From: Syncephalis plumigaleata
Lineage: Eukaryota; Zoopagomycota; Zoopagomycetes; Zoopagales; Piptocephalidaceae
Direction of reading: 5' to 3'
DNA length: 64,000 bases
Assembly (NCBI GenBank): GCA_025201365.1
Contig: JAIXMF010000016.1
Location: 434,001 to 498,000, forward strand
In this document: positions 13,501 through 25,290 of the stretch, one piece after another
Layout: every line of letters begins with the position of its first letter
Numbering within the stretch: position 1 is the first letter of the stretch
Notes under the pieces: model-generated
Seen by the model: only the letters and a program-made list of their open reading frames with translations
Told to the model about the DNA's origin: nothing
Database searches by the model: none
Made by a program: the position numbers and the translations under genes

Positions 13501-13788
13501 GGCATTTGGTAGTTACAATGAGTTAGCATAACTTGTCATGCATGCTAATTACGTATTTCATCGTTAGCTGTCGATTACCCGTATATACTTGCATTCGACT
13601 CGAAATTCATCGAGATTCGTCATGTTATCACGGGGGAATTAGAACAAGTCATCCCCACTGGACCATTGCGTAGTCTTAGTACGCATCCAGATTCAATACA
13701 ATACGCAACAACGGGAAATGATGGCTATCATCACATATACAAACTAAAGCGAAGTGCTCAGGCAATAAAAGCAGCAATAGGTGTCTAG
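10198..13788 (+). CDS. ROM2: Rho1 guanine-nucleotide exchange factor, Rom2/Rgf type (DEP-DH-PH-CNH), frame interrupted
   Basis: Domain order is that of fungal Rho1 exchange factors for cell-wall integrity. A Ser/Asp-rich N terminus comes first. The DEP domain follows (about 10870-11110, KDSFNGRHAIDILCLIMKT), then the CYS-P motif. The DH domain spans about 11500-12110 (EIISDIIHTEQKFMDALETI; PTARLARYPLYL), the PH domain about 12180-12560 and the CNH domain about 12680-13788 (LIIGTDDGVYMGTPDQQ to LAFDSKFIEIRHVITGELEQ). Introns at about 10308-10376, 12634-12697, 12844-12897, 13150-13203 (GC donor) and 13511-13566 are clear. Between them the frame must shift by one base about nine times (near 10.6, 10.85, 11.31, 11.98, 12.02, 12.43, 12.76, 12.95 and 13.25 kb), while the translated motifs stay well conserved. 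That favours missing bases in the assembly over decay, though a pseudogene is not excluded. The first 600 bp of structure are uncertain. Confidence 0.85.
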
Positions 13789-13968
13789 TTAGAAATAAAG
13801 TAGCTAGTATGCAGTCAACACTTGTAATAAATGATATTGGCATTATCTATTGTATCGAATGAGCATTATGACCATAAAATACAGGATATTTATATATAAT
13901 ATAGCAACGATTAAATAGAATAACAACCAAATAGTATACAAAAAATAAAGATAAATAAGTACGCCTTC

Positions 13969-15208
13969 TTATTTACGTCCACAAACGGTTTGAATTACCC
14001 AATAGGACTGGTATTGATCGGCCTCTTCTTTAGCTTCATGTAGTAGGCGAGCGAGCGTTAACTCGTCCACACCACACACTTGATAAATGAACGGAGCAAT
14101 AGCACTGAAAAGTCGTTCTACGTTGGACCACGGATTACGGCGTGGATGAGGCGCCCAATCGCCTAGCGGTAATCGATGCGTAATTGGTTGTACATCGCTA
14201 AATCCCACCGATGACATAAGCCAGGGAAGGCGAGTACGATAGTCGGCGATCGCCCAGCCAAGAAAACCAGCAGTTGTAGTGATTAGCGCGTTAAGCTGGT
14301 CGGCTGCCTCTCCGGGATTATGGATCAAATAGTCGGTTTCCACTAGTTCAAGCCAGCCATTAGGCGCGGCAACTCGGTAGCACTCAGTCAGATGAAGTCG
14401 CCAATGATCGGTGGGTATAGCGGCCAGCATATGACGTTGGTGAAGGTAGCTGAAATGATTATCGGGGAATGCAAGGCCATTGAGGATGTTCATCGATTGA
14501 AATTGACAGTTAGACAAGACGACGTTATTCGGCATGATAGATGCATTATCGATGCCAACACATTGACAATCGGGAAAGGTGTTTGCCATTTCCTGCACGG
14601 AACAATAGGAAACATGAGAATACGTCAATGACTGAATGATGAAGTGTAGATATATATATGTGTGGAATGATGGAATAAACACTTACCAGTAGCCATGTGC
14701 CAGTACCAGTGCCAATGTCAAGTAGGCGTGTAGGATTACGAATAATTCTGGTGTGGTTACGACCGACTAATGCTTGATAAACGTAATGCAGTGAATCCAT
14801 ACTGCAAGTTGGCGTAGAATAAAGTTACGAGAATACATGTGCAAATTAGTAAATCAATCGAATAATGCTCTATGACTTGCTATCCACTTACAGATCACCG
14901 AAATCCTCGTCTTGAGGTAGGATGTAATGCTCGCTAGAGGGTTCATCGCTAAATAACTTGCAAACCATACCGCTACTTCGCTGGCTTGATGTGCTTGATG
15001 GTTTACTTTTCGTGCCAAAGTTGGAGGCAATGGAAAAACGATGCTTGGAGTATTTCCACGGTATGACATCATCTAATTGTTTGGCATACTTTCTCGATCT
15101 ATTCGTACGTCTTGATGCTTGATAGTCGATGGAGCATTCGCTTGACTGACTGCTGTAGCATCGCTTATGTTTCCTGGTATTCCGCATATGCGAGAATCGA
15201 TTACCCAT
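13969..15208 (-). CDS. Class I SAM-dependent methyltransferase, LaeA/UMTA-like, copy 1
   Basis: Exons 15208-14892, 14801-14687 and 14592-13969 join to 351 residues without interruption. The first 105 residues are basic and Ser-rich with no domain (start MGNRFSHMRNTRKHKR). Motif I is LLDIGTGTGTWLLEMA, with the Gly-rich loop split by an intron. The acidic strand VGIDNASIMP follows, then post-I CQFQSMNILN, FSYLHQRH and the family signature PNGWLELVETD. This order matches fungal LaeA/UMTA-like methyltransferases, whose substrates are mostly unknown. The neighbour at 16298-17725 is a paralog with the same intron positions and an exon 2 of identical length (115 nt). Confidence 0.85.
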
Positions 15209-16297
15209 TATGATTGATAGAAATGAAGCGAGTAAAATAGATTATGTAAGAATTTGACAGAAATTATGATGCCGATAATGTTGCTGTTGCTGTTATAAGT
15301 AGATTAAAGAATGGTAGTTCAATGGTAATGCTGATTTTGTATGCTAATGCGATGCAGTAGAATTAAAAAGAGAAGAGAGGAAAAGAGAAATGGAATAGAG
15401 GACGTGAAACGGTTCTAAGCGTTTACTTCCTGCGAGCGAGTAGTGATAAAAGAGACAGGCAAGCAGCCAGATGCGACAGGTATAAATACGAAAGTTTAGG
15501 GATTGCTCGTTGGCAAATGCTAATTTACCATTGCCTAAAAAGGGAAACGGTGTAATAGGACGAAGTCTGAGGTCGCTTCAAATGGTAGTTCGATAGGAAA
15601 GTGTCAGAACTCATTTAGGCTAAGGAGATATTTACTTTTTAAGAGAGAGAGAATGAAAAGGAAAGCGAGAGACATGGCTATGACCGAAAACCAGTTAATA
15701 CCAAGCATATGAAACCTACTTGTTGAGCAAATTACTCGAATGACATATGATGTTAAGGATAATGCAATTGCTAATATGAACTGATGATGCCTCGCTTGAT
15801 ACTTGGCGTGTTTACAATGCACTCTTAGCATACGATATTGATGCTAGTATACCGGCAAATCACATATAAATCAGATAGGATACGTCTATTCTATTAGCAG
15901 TATAAACGTATCAGGGACATGTTATCACTGTTGTACTTTACGATGACCTGAGGCAAACGTTAAAAGTGACGACAATGAAACCTGAAACGGGTATTTCCAC
16001 AATGAATCATTCTGTTACAATGTTTTGCAAGTACGGCACAATTGTTACATGGATGAGACTACGCGAAACCAGTGTAATAGATGGTAGATCTTATGTCTGC
16101 CAGCAAATGTGTTTACTATTCTGATTTGTTGCAACCAATGATATTTATTCAATGCAATAGCTACCCAAAAAAATTAGTAGCTTATATTAACAGCGTTCAA
16201 TGATGATTATAACAGGAAAAGGGCACTAAAATAAAAGATTGAATGTACATAGTAGATAAAGGATGGATGAGGTGAGGAATGATCAGTCGATTGAGAG
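15209..16297. other. Intergenic between methyltransferase paralogs
   Basis: Nothing recognisable as coding. A 75-codon minus-strand frame (15604-15831) is hydrophobic but lacks family resemblance and splice context. Confidence 0.45.
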
Positions 16298-17725
16298 TTA
16301 AATAGGTGTGGGCGGGCAACCTGGTTTCTGACCGAGCACCACCATGTAGAGGATAAATGTGCCGTGGATACGAGCTTCTACGGCCACAGCATCCAGTAGA
16401 GATTTCCAGTCGTCTAATTCTATTTCACATGCCGCTTCCACTTCCGAATAATAAGACAGCATATGTTCATAGAAGTTATCCCACAATGGACTACCGCTAG
16501 ATACGCATGACGTATTCGCCGGCGTATTGTTTAGTTCGGGCGTTGATAGCGAGATAGCTGGTGTAGATGCGGATACCATGCCGTTAGACGGTGCCAGCAA
16601 TGGAAGTTCGTAAGCGCGCGTTTCTACATTGTCCAACTCGGCGTCTGAAGCCATCCAATTGGCGATATGCGTAAGTGCGCGTGCTTTCACTCCATCGCGC
16701 GCTATAGTACGACGCAATAGCTTGTTGAAGCGAGTTCCCTCGGGACCAGTACGTCGTAGCATGTAGTCTGTCTCCATGATTTCCAACCATCCCGAAGGCC
16801 GAAGAATACGGGCACAATCTACAATGTAGATGGGCCATTTATCCATAGGAATCATATAAATGTTACGATGATGTATGTAGTCTACACTTCTATCAGCAAA
16901 TTGCAGACCTAGTATGAAATAGATAGATACATACATACATACATACATATACTTTTATGTTAACTCATCATAAACAAATCGGTTCGTACATACTAACCTT
17001 GACATAGGTCCATCTCTTGGAATTGGCAATTAGGAGGAATGACCGACATGGGCGATTGATAGTAAAGATCATACCGATCAGTTGAGAGTAGGGAAACTCG
17101 GCCGACATTTCCTAAGATAATTAGCGTGATTAGCACGATGTATCTATATTTCTACGTAGATTACCCCGAATAGCTTACCAGTAGCCAAAGACCAGTACCC
17201 GTGCCTACGTCTAGAATAACTTGCGGTCGATGAATAGGAGCCAAATAGTTTGTTTTGAAAAACTCCAACCATCTGTAATGTTCATTATCCATACTATTTC
17301 AAATGATAGTCAACATTAGCATTCCCATTAGCGTGATGATCATATAGATGTATTCATTAACTACGCATACGACACTTACCGATCCATCTCTTCTTGCGAT
17401 CGATTATGTTGTGACTGCTTACCGTGTAGCTCCTTGTGATGTCGACCGGCGAAATGGGAGTGTCGTCGTTTATGCGTTCGTTTACCCGGTTTAGCCTGTT
17501 CTCTTGGTGGACGGTGGTGGACTCACTCGCCGCTCTACGTCGGAATATCATGGCAGCACGACTCATTGTCGATTTGATCCCCACTGAACTATGGCCCGAT
17601 ACGCCTGAATGGACACTCTCGGTACTCTGCGTGGTTTTCGTGATGGCATGCCGGTGACTAGCATCCGATGCAGGCGGCACTTGTAAGAAGCGTTCATGTC
17701 GCGTGATAGAATAAGACTGACCCAT
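16298..17725 (-). CDS. Class I SAM-dependent methyltransferase, LaeA/UMTA-like, copy 2
   Basis: Exons 17725-17380, 17293-17179, 17111-16998 and 16908-16298. Motif I (VILDVGTGTGLWLLEMS) crosses the exon 2/3 border as in copy 1. Exon 3 carries PPNCQFQEMDLCQG and exon 4 begins LQFADRSVDYIHHRN and contains PSGWLEIMETDYML. An extra intron splits the position that is continuous in copy 1. Two frame problems are visible. One is inside exon 3 near 17060, where a base seems missing between LIG and YDLYY. The other is in the poorly conserved N terminus, where the frame entering exon 2 should read NRSQEEMD. The long Ser/Thr insert after YELPLLAPS is not in copy 1. The reaction is inferred from the family; the substrate is unknown. 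Confidence 0.8.
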
Positions 17726-18746
17726 AGTCAATAGCGATATACTAACTATATCCTTGAGAACACTGCTATAGTGAAAACGTACCAAACTAGTAGAATGCTG
17801 ACGGACAAGTCACTGGAGCACTTTGATGCATAGAACAGTTTTTGCTATTTCTTCTAGAAAGTAGCGCTATTCCTTTGAATGTGTGTGGCAAAAATAACAT
17901 GCGATAACGACGAGTATCTGATACGTAGGAACTTGCTTGTTTGTTCGTTGGTTCGTTCGTTCGTACGTACACTTGAGAATGAAATGAATTCAACGGTAAT
18001 GCGGACAAATAGTAATGAAGCTGAGCAAAAAAGTATGGTTACCTTACACCGTACGGTTATTTAATAAAGTATGATGGATATGTCAAAACAACAACAACAG
18101 CAACAATAGAGAAGAAAATAGAAGAGACATAGGTGGTTGATATGCACTACTCACATGCATGCATGCATCCACGGCTGTACTACTCGGCCGGCCGAGGTTA
18201 GCGAAATAATGCGTGGTGTGAATGGAATGCCTTTCTTGTGGAGCATGCTGCTCGAATAACCGGATTCAATCAAACATAGAGGCCCTTGCATTGCTTGCTC
18301 CTTATTCATCATATCATGAAAGGGATAATAGCGCGCCAGCAAGAATGTTTGAGCCAAGTATCAATGAGCGGTGTGTTTCCTTGAATCGTTATCAAGGACC
18401 TTCATAAGAAGAGATGAACGATCATTTTAGCCTATTAATAGATCGCGTTTTAGCTTATTGATAGGTGTAAGCACGATCGTGAATGATTATCGCATCTTGG
18501 CAATGACATAGAAATGAATCATGCTATCACATTCACTATCATAATTGGTATTGAACTTGTAGATGATTTATTAGGATAACAATTGGAAACAACGGGGAAA
18601 GTAAAAGAAAAGAAAAGAAAGAAAAGAGAGAGAGAGAGGAGCGATAACCTGATCGCAATGTGATGCGGGATTGGAACGACACAAGCGACGTCGAGTGTAT
18701 GTTAGTTGAGCGCAGTAGTCATTGTATAATTTAGAATATAAAGGAT
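17726..18746. other. Intergenic
   Basis: No gene recognised. Contains (GTTC)n near 17940-17965, a CATG-rich palindromic run near 18152-18170 and a GA-rich tract near 18600-18640. Confidence 0.45.
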
Positions 18747-20221
18747 CTACAAAGCGTTATTACTATTGACGTCTGCTGGAACAAGAGCGAGATCTGTCGG
18801 TAGTTGCGACCAATCGATAGTGCCCTTGTTGTGTTTCTTTAGATATTCGTTGGCCTTGGAGAAGTGTTTACACTTGAAGAAGGTCTCTCCCTATGAGCCG
18901 ATAATGGTGATGGATGAACTGCATTCAATATTAGATGACGATTCTGTACAATGTGCATTGTTAGTATGCCATTACTATTATTATTACCAGTATTATGGTA
19001 ACATGAATTATAAATAACTACGTGCCTTATCAACGCCCTTGGCCTTCTTTTGCGCATGTGATCCCCATAACATAAATACAATATGATCTTCTTGCTTGTT
19101 CAAATAGTTAATGATCGCATCTAATATAATAAATATAATAAATATAGATGAGTAATAAAGCGGTTAGAAAACATTCAATGAACATACCAGTAAAGGTTTC
19201 CCAACCACGATTAGCGTGTGATCCTGCTTGATGGGCGCGTACTGTTAACGACGCGTTAAGTAATAGCACGCCTTGTCGAGCCCATCCAGCTAGAAAGCTT
19301 GACTACGAGTTAGTGCATACTACACTTGTTACGCTACTCTTTCATGCTTACCCGTGCGATGGAGGAGTGAAATCTGGAATATCCTGCTGAATTGCCTTGT
19401 AGATATTAACAAGAGATGGTGGGATCTTAGTGGTAGGAGTAACACTAAAGCATAGTCCTATTTTGTTACGATATATTAATACAGCACAAGCAATGACAAT
19501 CATCTCATTAACGATGGAACTCACCATGAGCTTGACCAATATTATGGTATGGATCTATTTGATTATCGTGTCATTCAATGAGTGTTTACGCGAATATAGC
19601 ATCATATCAATTATTCATACCTTGACCTAGAATAACTACTTTAACATCATCAGGAGAGGTCCAATGCGACCAGCTATAGATTTGGTTGGCTAATAAGCTA
19701 ATATTAGTTGGATTGTTGCTATTTGCATTACTACTATTACTATTATTAGTATAGTGCTTACCCGGTGGTAGAATAGTCTTGTTCTGTTTCTTTTCAGCGA
19801 TTAAGAATCGTTTCAACTATATAGTCATTTGACGTCAGCCTATCCTACACATATCAGCATCCATAATGACTTACAGCAATAAAGTACGGCTTAGTAAATT
19901 CACTAAACAATGCTTTCTGCCATTCAGGTGCCATAGTACGCAATTCCAACTCTAGTAATTCTCGTTTCTCTGGGCTTAATGCCGCTTCATCTAGTCGCAT
20001 TCGCTTTTTATCAACAGGTCCTCGTTGTTAGTTGATGCGGTCGACTCGGGGTCTACATCGTCGCTATCCTGGCGATCGCTAGCTGTCCGTTTCAACGGAT
20101 TGTGTTCCTGTGATGAGGTTGTCTTGCCATCGGAATTCGTACGAGTAAAAAAGCTGGTTATAAGACCGGAATGTTTGGCGGCTTTTGGCTGTGCCGCACT
20201 AGCATCAGTTGTGGTAGTCAT
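18747..20221 (-). CDS. UNG1: Uracil-DNA glycosylase, family 1
   Basis: Eight exons: 20221-19875, 19816-19762, 19689-19621, 19554-19525, 19457-19352, 19289-19188, 19120-19022 and 18943-18747. The enzyme removes uracil from DNA as the first step of base-excision repair. Catalytic motif A, GQDPYHN, is assembled across the junction of exons 3 and 4. Exon 4 is only 30 nt. GLCFSV and [11 protein letters not shown] are in exon 5 and [16 protein letters not shown] in exon 6. [12 protein letters not shown] is in exon 7, and the substrate loop HPSPLSAHR in exon 8. The Ser/Thr-rich leader of about 60 residues could carry targeting signals. Three single-base frame problems occur: near 20020 before the KKRMRLDE motif, at the start of exon 8, and in a GGG run near 18870. 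The C-terminal end [16 protein letters not shown] is recovered only in the shifted frame. Confidence 0.92.
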
Positions 20222-20890
20222 ACTTGAATCGTGCTAGGTGCTTAGTAGTTGCGTTGCAGGTTTAGTAAGGAGAAAAGAAGAAAGTAAAAAAAGAATACCT
20301 CTGCTAAATAGTGGTGGTGTGTGCGTAAGTGTAAAAGAGCAAAAACTGTGGAAAAATAGAGTTACACGCGTATATTCTGCATGATTCAATGGTGAATCAA
20401 CATTACTACTGTTTTTCCATCAGCTAACATTGTAGCCTTTAACTTTTGCACTTGTCAATAAATAGTCTTACATAGTAGTTAGCATCTTTGTCGTTGCCGT
20501 TACGTGAGTATAGAAGCTTTCATTAGCAGATGCTTTATTCTTTGTTTGGCATTCGCTCATGTTATTTACCACAATGGAATGTATTAAGCCGCATCAAACA
20601 ATGCCCTGCATAACTAGAATGTATCTGCCAAATAATAAAAAGCGTTAATAATAATAATAATGGTGCTAATGAATGCGCAAGAGTATTTATTAATAAGAAC
20701 AAATGTTAAAGGCTAACAGTGTTAACTGATCGGAAAAGCATTGTACTACCATGAGCATTCATCATGTATGTTTAGCCTGCAAACATTCTTAGAACATGTG
20801 TATGTATATAATCGATACTACTTTGCAATTTATTTAATCATATTATGTGCATGTATATAAGCATAATCAACAATGATCACTTATGGCCCA
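20222..20890. other. Intergenic
   Basis: AT-rich; 5' side of UNG and 3' side of the repeat protein. No gene recognised. Confidence 0.5.
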
Positions 20891-23876
20891 CTAAAGAATT
20901 GTAAATGGTGCAATAGGATTTGATGGAGCAGATGCATGAGCATTAGGTGGTGTGGCGTCCTTAGAGAAATCTGATTCATCTTCAAAGTCTCTTGACTTCA
21001 GAGTCACTGGCTTCTCTTCTGGACGAGTCACTGGCTTCTCTTCTGCACGAGTCACTGGCTTCGCTTCTGCACGAGTCGCCTGGGAAGCTGGCTTTGAGGC
21101 ACCATGATTTATTTCCTTGTTGGCCGAAGGCTGCTGACCATTGCTGGGACCTGCGCGTGTAGTGGTTGGTGTTGCTTCTTGAGCAAAGGTTGCCTTTGAT
21201 GCTGGTACAGGAGCTGGCGATGACTGAGGAGTTGAATCCGCGGCAGGTTGTGGTTTAAAGACGATCGGTGGAACATTAATTGGTCGTGGAGTACCTGGTG
21301 GCGATATTGCTAAGTGATTACAGGTTGCCGTTGATCGGACCTGCTTTTATATCCTTTGGAGTGGCGTCTGTAGCAAAATTAGTTACTGGGCTAGGAGCTG
21401 GGGCAGGTGGGTTCTTCGGTTTATTCGATTCATCCTTTGTCTCTTCCGTGGGTGGCGTAGGGAAGTGTGAATTAGTTGGACCGGCTTTCGTGTCTTTTGG
21501 AGTGGCTTGCTGAGCAAAGTTAGGTGCAGGTGATGCTGATGGCGATGGCGACGGACGAGCGGCGGCTGGTGGAGGTACTGTAGTAGGTGGGCATTGACCG
21601 GACCTGCTTTCATATCTTCTGGAGTGGCATCCTGAGCAAAGTTAGGCCCTGGTGCTGGTGAGGATGCTGATGGTGATGGCGACGGACGAGCGGCGGCTGG
21701 TGGGGGTACTGTAGTAGGCTGAGCATTGACCGGACCTGCTTTCGTATCCTTTGGCGTGGCATCTTGAGCAAAGTTAGATCCCGAGCTAGGTGATGGGGCA
21801 GGTGGGTTCTTCTGTTTATTCGATTCATTCTTTGTCTCTCCCGTGCGTGCCGAAGGGAATTCCGAATTAGCTGGACCGGCTCTCGTGTCTTTTGGCGTGG
21901 CTTGCTGAGCAAAGTTAGGTGCAGGAGCAGAAGAAGTTGTCTGTGGCGGTGGAGTAATCGATATTGGGATTGGTTTATTAACAAATGGTTCCGGCGATGT
22001 AGTCAATGGCGGGAAGTCAGGGACTGGAGCGGCCGAGTCAGCATCACTGGTAGGTGGCTTGAATATGGATCCTTGCTTGCTGCCGTCGCCCGATGTTTCG
22101 GGTGAAATTACATTGCGAACAGTTGGTGCTTTGACATCATTACCGGGACGAGATGCTTTTGAATCCGGTGTTGCTCCTTTCACTAAATCCGAACCATCAT
22201 CATCTACACTGCTAATGGCTAAAGATGAACCTATAATCATACGAAATGAATAAATTGTATTACAATGTACTCTTTCTAATATTACCTTGAGGTTGATTTT
22301 CAACTCTATTAACGGCATTGTTGCTACTACCATTAACGGCGTCCTTTACTGCTGAAGTAGATGGTGCATTATTGTTGCCACCGGAAGAGCGATCTGCCGC
22401 TGGTGGTGCAATAATAGTAATGTCTGGCAAAGTTTTGAGTGGATTACTTGGACCGCTATTCGTATTGGAAGGAGTGGCTTGCTGGGCAAAGTTATCACCG
22501 CTACTACCGCTATTACCGCTGTTGCCATTGCTATTACTGTTACCATTGTTGCCACTACCGTTGTTGCCACTGTTGCTACTACCGTTGTTGCCACTGTTGC
22601 CACTACCGTTGTTGCCACTGTTGCCACTACCATTGTTGCCATTACCATTGCTATTATTGCTACCGCCATCGTTATTATTCTTATTATCTACAGAAGATGG
22701 ATTGGAAGAAGTGTTAAGGTCAGCCGGTGTTGATGGAGGTGAGGTATTAAGAGAAGGGGGAGAGGAGGAAGAGGAGGGGCTCGATAATGGCGATTTATTA
22801 GGTATATCGTCTCTAAGCGGATTAATTAAAACATTTCGCGTAGGGATAGATGCGGGATTTGGCTCGAGCTTGTTTGCTGGTGGACTACCAGACGCAGGTC
22901 GACCTGTGAATGGTGTCGCATTTTGATTGCCGTTGGAGTTGGGTGAATTTGGCGGGTGGATAATTCTGAATTTCGAATCATTCTCTGAATTAGATGGACC
23001 GGCATTAGTGTTAGCAGGAGTGGCCTCTTGTCCGAAATTAGAGCCAGTTGATGGTGGATTCGACGGGGAAGATGAAACGGGTTTACTGCTGGTGAGTTCA
23101 CCGGTAGTATGAGCGGTATTGGTCGTCCACCAGCGTTGTTTGAAGGGCTCGACTCAGTGCCGTCGGGCGTTGCACCATTCACCAAGTCAGAGCCATCGTC
23201 ATTGGGTGAAGAGGCGGGTGACGGTGAATTAGAAACAGAAGGGGTGGACGAAGGCGTAACCGTGACAGCCAATGAGCTACTAGTAGGGGTTGGATTTAAC
23301 TTACCTATTGGCTGGTTCGAATAGGTAACATTGGATGATGTGTCATAATACTGAGGAGAGGAAGAGGATGAGGGATTAGGCTTAATGGTGCTGTTGGTTG
23401 CCGGTGCCGTATGATTGCCATAATTGCTCGAGCAAGTCTTACGTGGTTTATGACAGTGCCTTTGAGACATTGCCTGTCGAATGGCCCATTGTGCGCAACT
23501 GAAATCGCGGCAGTATGAATGTGTAAATTCTGCACATAAGTGCCATTCCAATGCCAGCTCGTGGCACAATTATTGGATGCCTTTAGCGTGACGCACGTCT
23601 TTAGTGCACACTCAATGAACAAATCGTCGCATCGTTTCTTGCAGGCAAAACGACTACTATAGCATTCTTGATGCTCTTTACTACATTGTAGATACTCTTT
23701 GGGCCATGAGCTTTTTAGAAGATACTAACGGGCACGGTAGTATTTGCAGGCAAGGCATGATCCAATGGACAGTTGGTGGGTGGACGGGCAGTGTTATTAC
23801 ACGATGCTGCCTGAGCATCATACGCAATTAGTCCTGAAGCGAGTAGGATCGCTGTCCATTTGAATGAACGCGACAT
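20891..23876 (-). CDS. Secreted cysteine-rich (PLA2-like) protein with long Pro/Thr repeat tail
   Basis: The start at 23876 gives a signal peptide (MSRSFKWTAILLASGLIAYD, then AQAAS). A Cys-rich head of about 150 residues follows. Its CSKEHQECYSSRFACKKRCD motif and FIECALKTC recall the H-x-x-C-Y...C...C-D core of group XII-type secreted phospholipase A2, but the catalytic Asp after His is replaced, so enzymatic activity is doubtful. The rest is a low-complexity tail with at least eight copies of NFAQ(D/Q)ATP-x4-AGP, Pro/Ser linkers and a (GNNGS)n block. It ends SNPIAPFTIL at 20891. One intron lies at about 22232-22286. Frame shifts of one base are needed near 23728 and 23560 and at several places in the tail. 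It probably works outside the cell or in the wall; the gene at 45853-48016 has the same design. Confidence 0.65.
21150..23040 (-). repeat. Dispersed coding repeat NFAQxATPxxxxAGP
   Basis: A motif of about 15 residues recurs at irregular spacing, separated by Pro/Ser linkers. Copies near 21500, 21630, 21760 and 21900 are near-identical at DNA level, indicating recent unequal exchange. A separate GNNGSGNSG codon repeat lies at about 22500-22680. Confidence 0.75.
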
Positions 23877-25290
23877 CAGCGGTGTCCTTGAAGAGATATC
23901 GACACCTTAATTGAAGGAAAGGGCGGAGATGAGTATAAAGTTGATTTAGGTTACTGAACTGGAAAAGAAACAATGATGACAATGATGATGATAATGATGA
24001 TGATGATGATAAGGAAACAATCAATCTCACCAACGAACTACTAGTAAAGAAGAGGTTGCAAATGCACAAGCGATGGAGAATTGCCGATGAAATTGGGCTT
24101 GGAATGCTAACAGAATGCTATTTAAATAAAACTAAAAGTGTAACAAGTATTGCTGTTTCAGCTCAATAATGCTATCTCAGAATGGGTGCAGTAGATTGAC
24201 GCTATAGCTCGGGAGAACACAATGTCGTGTGGATGAAAGAACACACAGAAAGAGAGATAGAGAGATAGAGAGATAGAGAGAGAGAAAGGCAGAATAGTTG
24301 AGGACGGATATAGGCAGCGTATTATAGCTACCGGTTTATTTAGTATGTCGCTAAATAAGTCAAAGGCCATTCAACATGACCGAACGCGTGTTCGGCCTTG
24401 ACTATAGAAGAATTCGCTGATATATGGCGTAGGTAACACGAATGATGCCAGCGAATGGGCCTTTGGCATGCAAGTTTCACCAAGCGTTGCGTGCATATTA
24501 ACATAGCTTATTTTAGTATATCGGCGTCATATTCGGCCATGCTCCAACGGATGCACATGCCAATGGGAGATGCGAGCATGCTGTTGCTCGATACCGCAAC
24601 ATTAAACGATGAACCTCTTACTTAATCTGCTTTGCATTACAAGTATGACAGGATACCTCAGTCAAATGTGTTGTACTACAACCTGTAAATACTATACCAT
24701 GCCAATGCCACGATTCATTCCGTTATCTTTTGCATTTATAGTAAGGGAAAAGCACTTCATTTGTGTATTTAATAATTGCTAGTAATATTATCAAGTTGCA
24801 GTTGTATAACATCCCGAATGTTTTCCACTTTTGCAATTTTGTTCATTACTCCATGTAAGCTTTAGTATAATGAGTAATATAAATAAAATCGATCAAATTT
24901 ACATTGAGGAATAAATGACATTGTAAAAGTAGAAAACATTCCAGTAGTTGTGTAAGTCGGTTTATTTGTACTAGTATTATTGAGCAGTAATACGATGTAC
25001 TTAATATATAACATCGTTTATTTCAAAGCAGTTTCCTTACGAGTAGTAATGATTATAACACATTCTTTACATTAAACATCGCACGGTTAGAGGTCGTGAT
25101 ACTTTATTTATATAGCAATGAGTACTATAAACGGTTGACATGATTATTTTTTTGGTTTTTACGGGCTTTAACTACTACTCTATGAGGAGTAGGTCGAGTT
25201 TACGGTCGAGTTTGTAGTTGTGGTGGTGGTGTTGCTACTGCTGCTTTATGGAACAGTAGTAGTTTCATAGGTAGTTGTTGTCGTGTAGGT
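23877..25290. other. Intergenic
   Basis: No gene recognised. A (GAT)n tract lies at 23970-24010 and a (GATAGA)n tract near 24240-24285. Confidence 0.45.

Noticed and set aside
10198-13788. Calling the RhoGEF a pseudogene
   Set aside because: Only isolated one-base shifts at runs are seen, with all motifs and introns intact and similar shifts in other essential genes. Assembly error is at least as likely.
22346-22926. Long Leu/Pro and Val/Ala/Thr frames on both strands
   Set aside because: They are shadows of the GNNGS codon repeat of the minus-strand gene.
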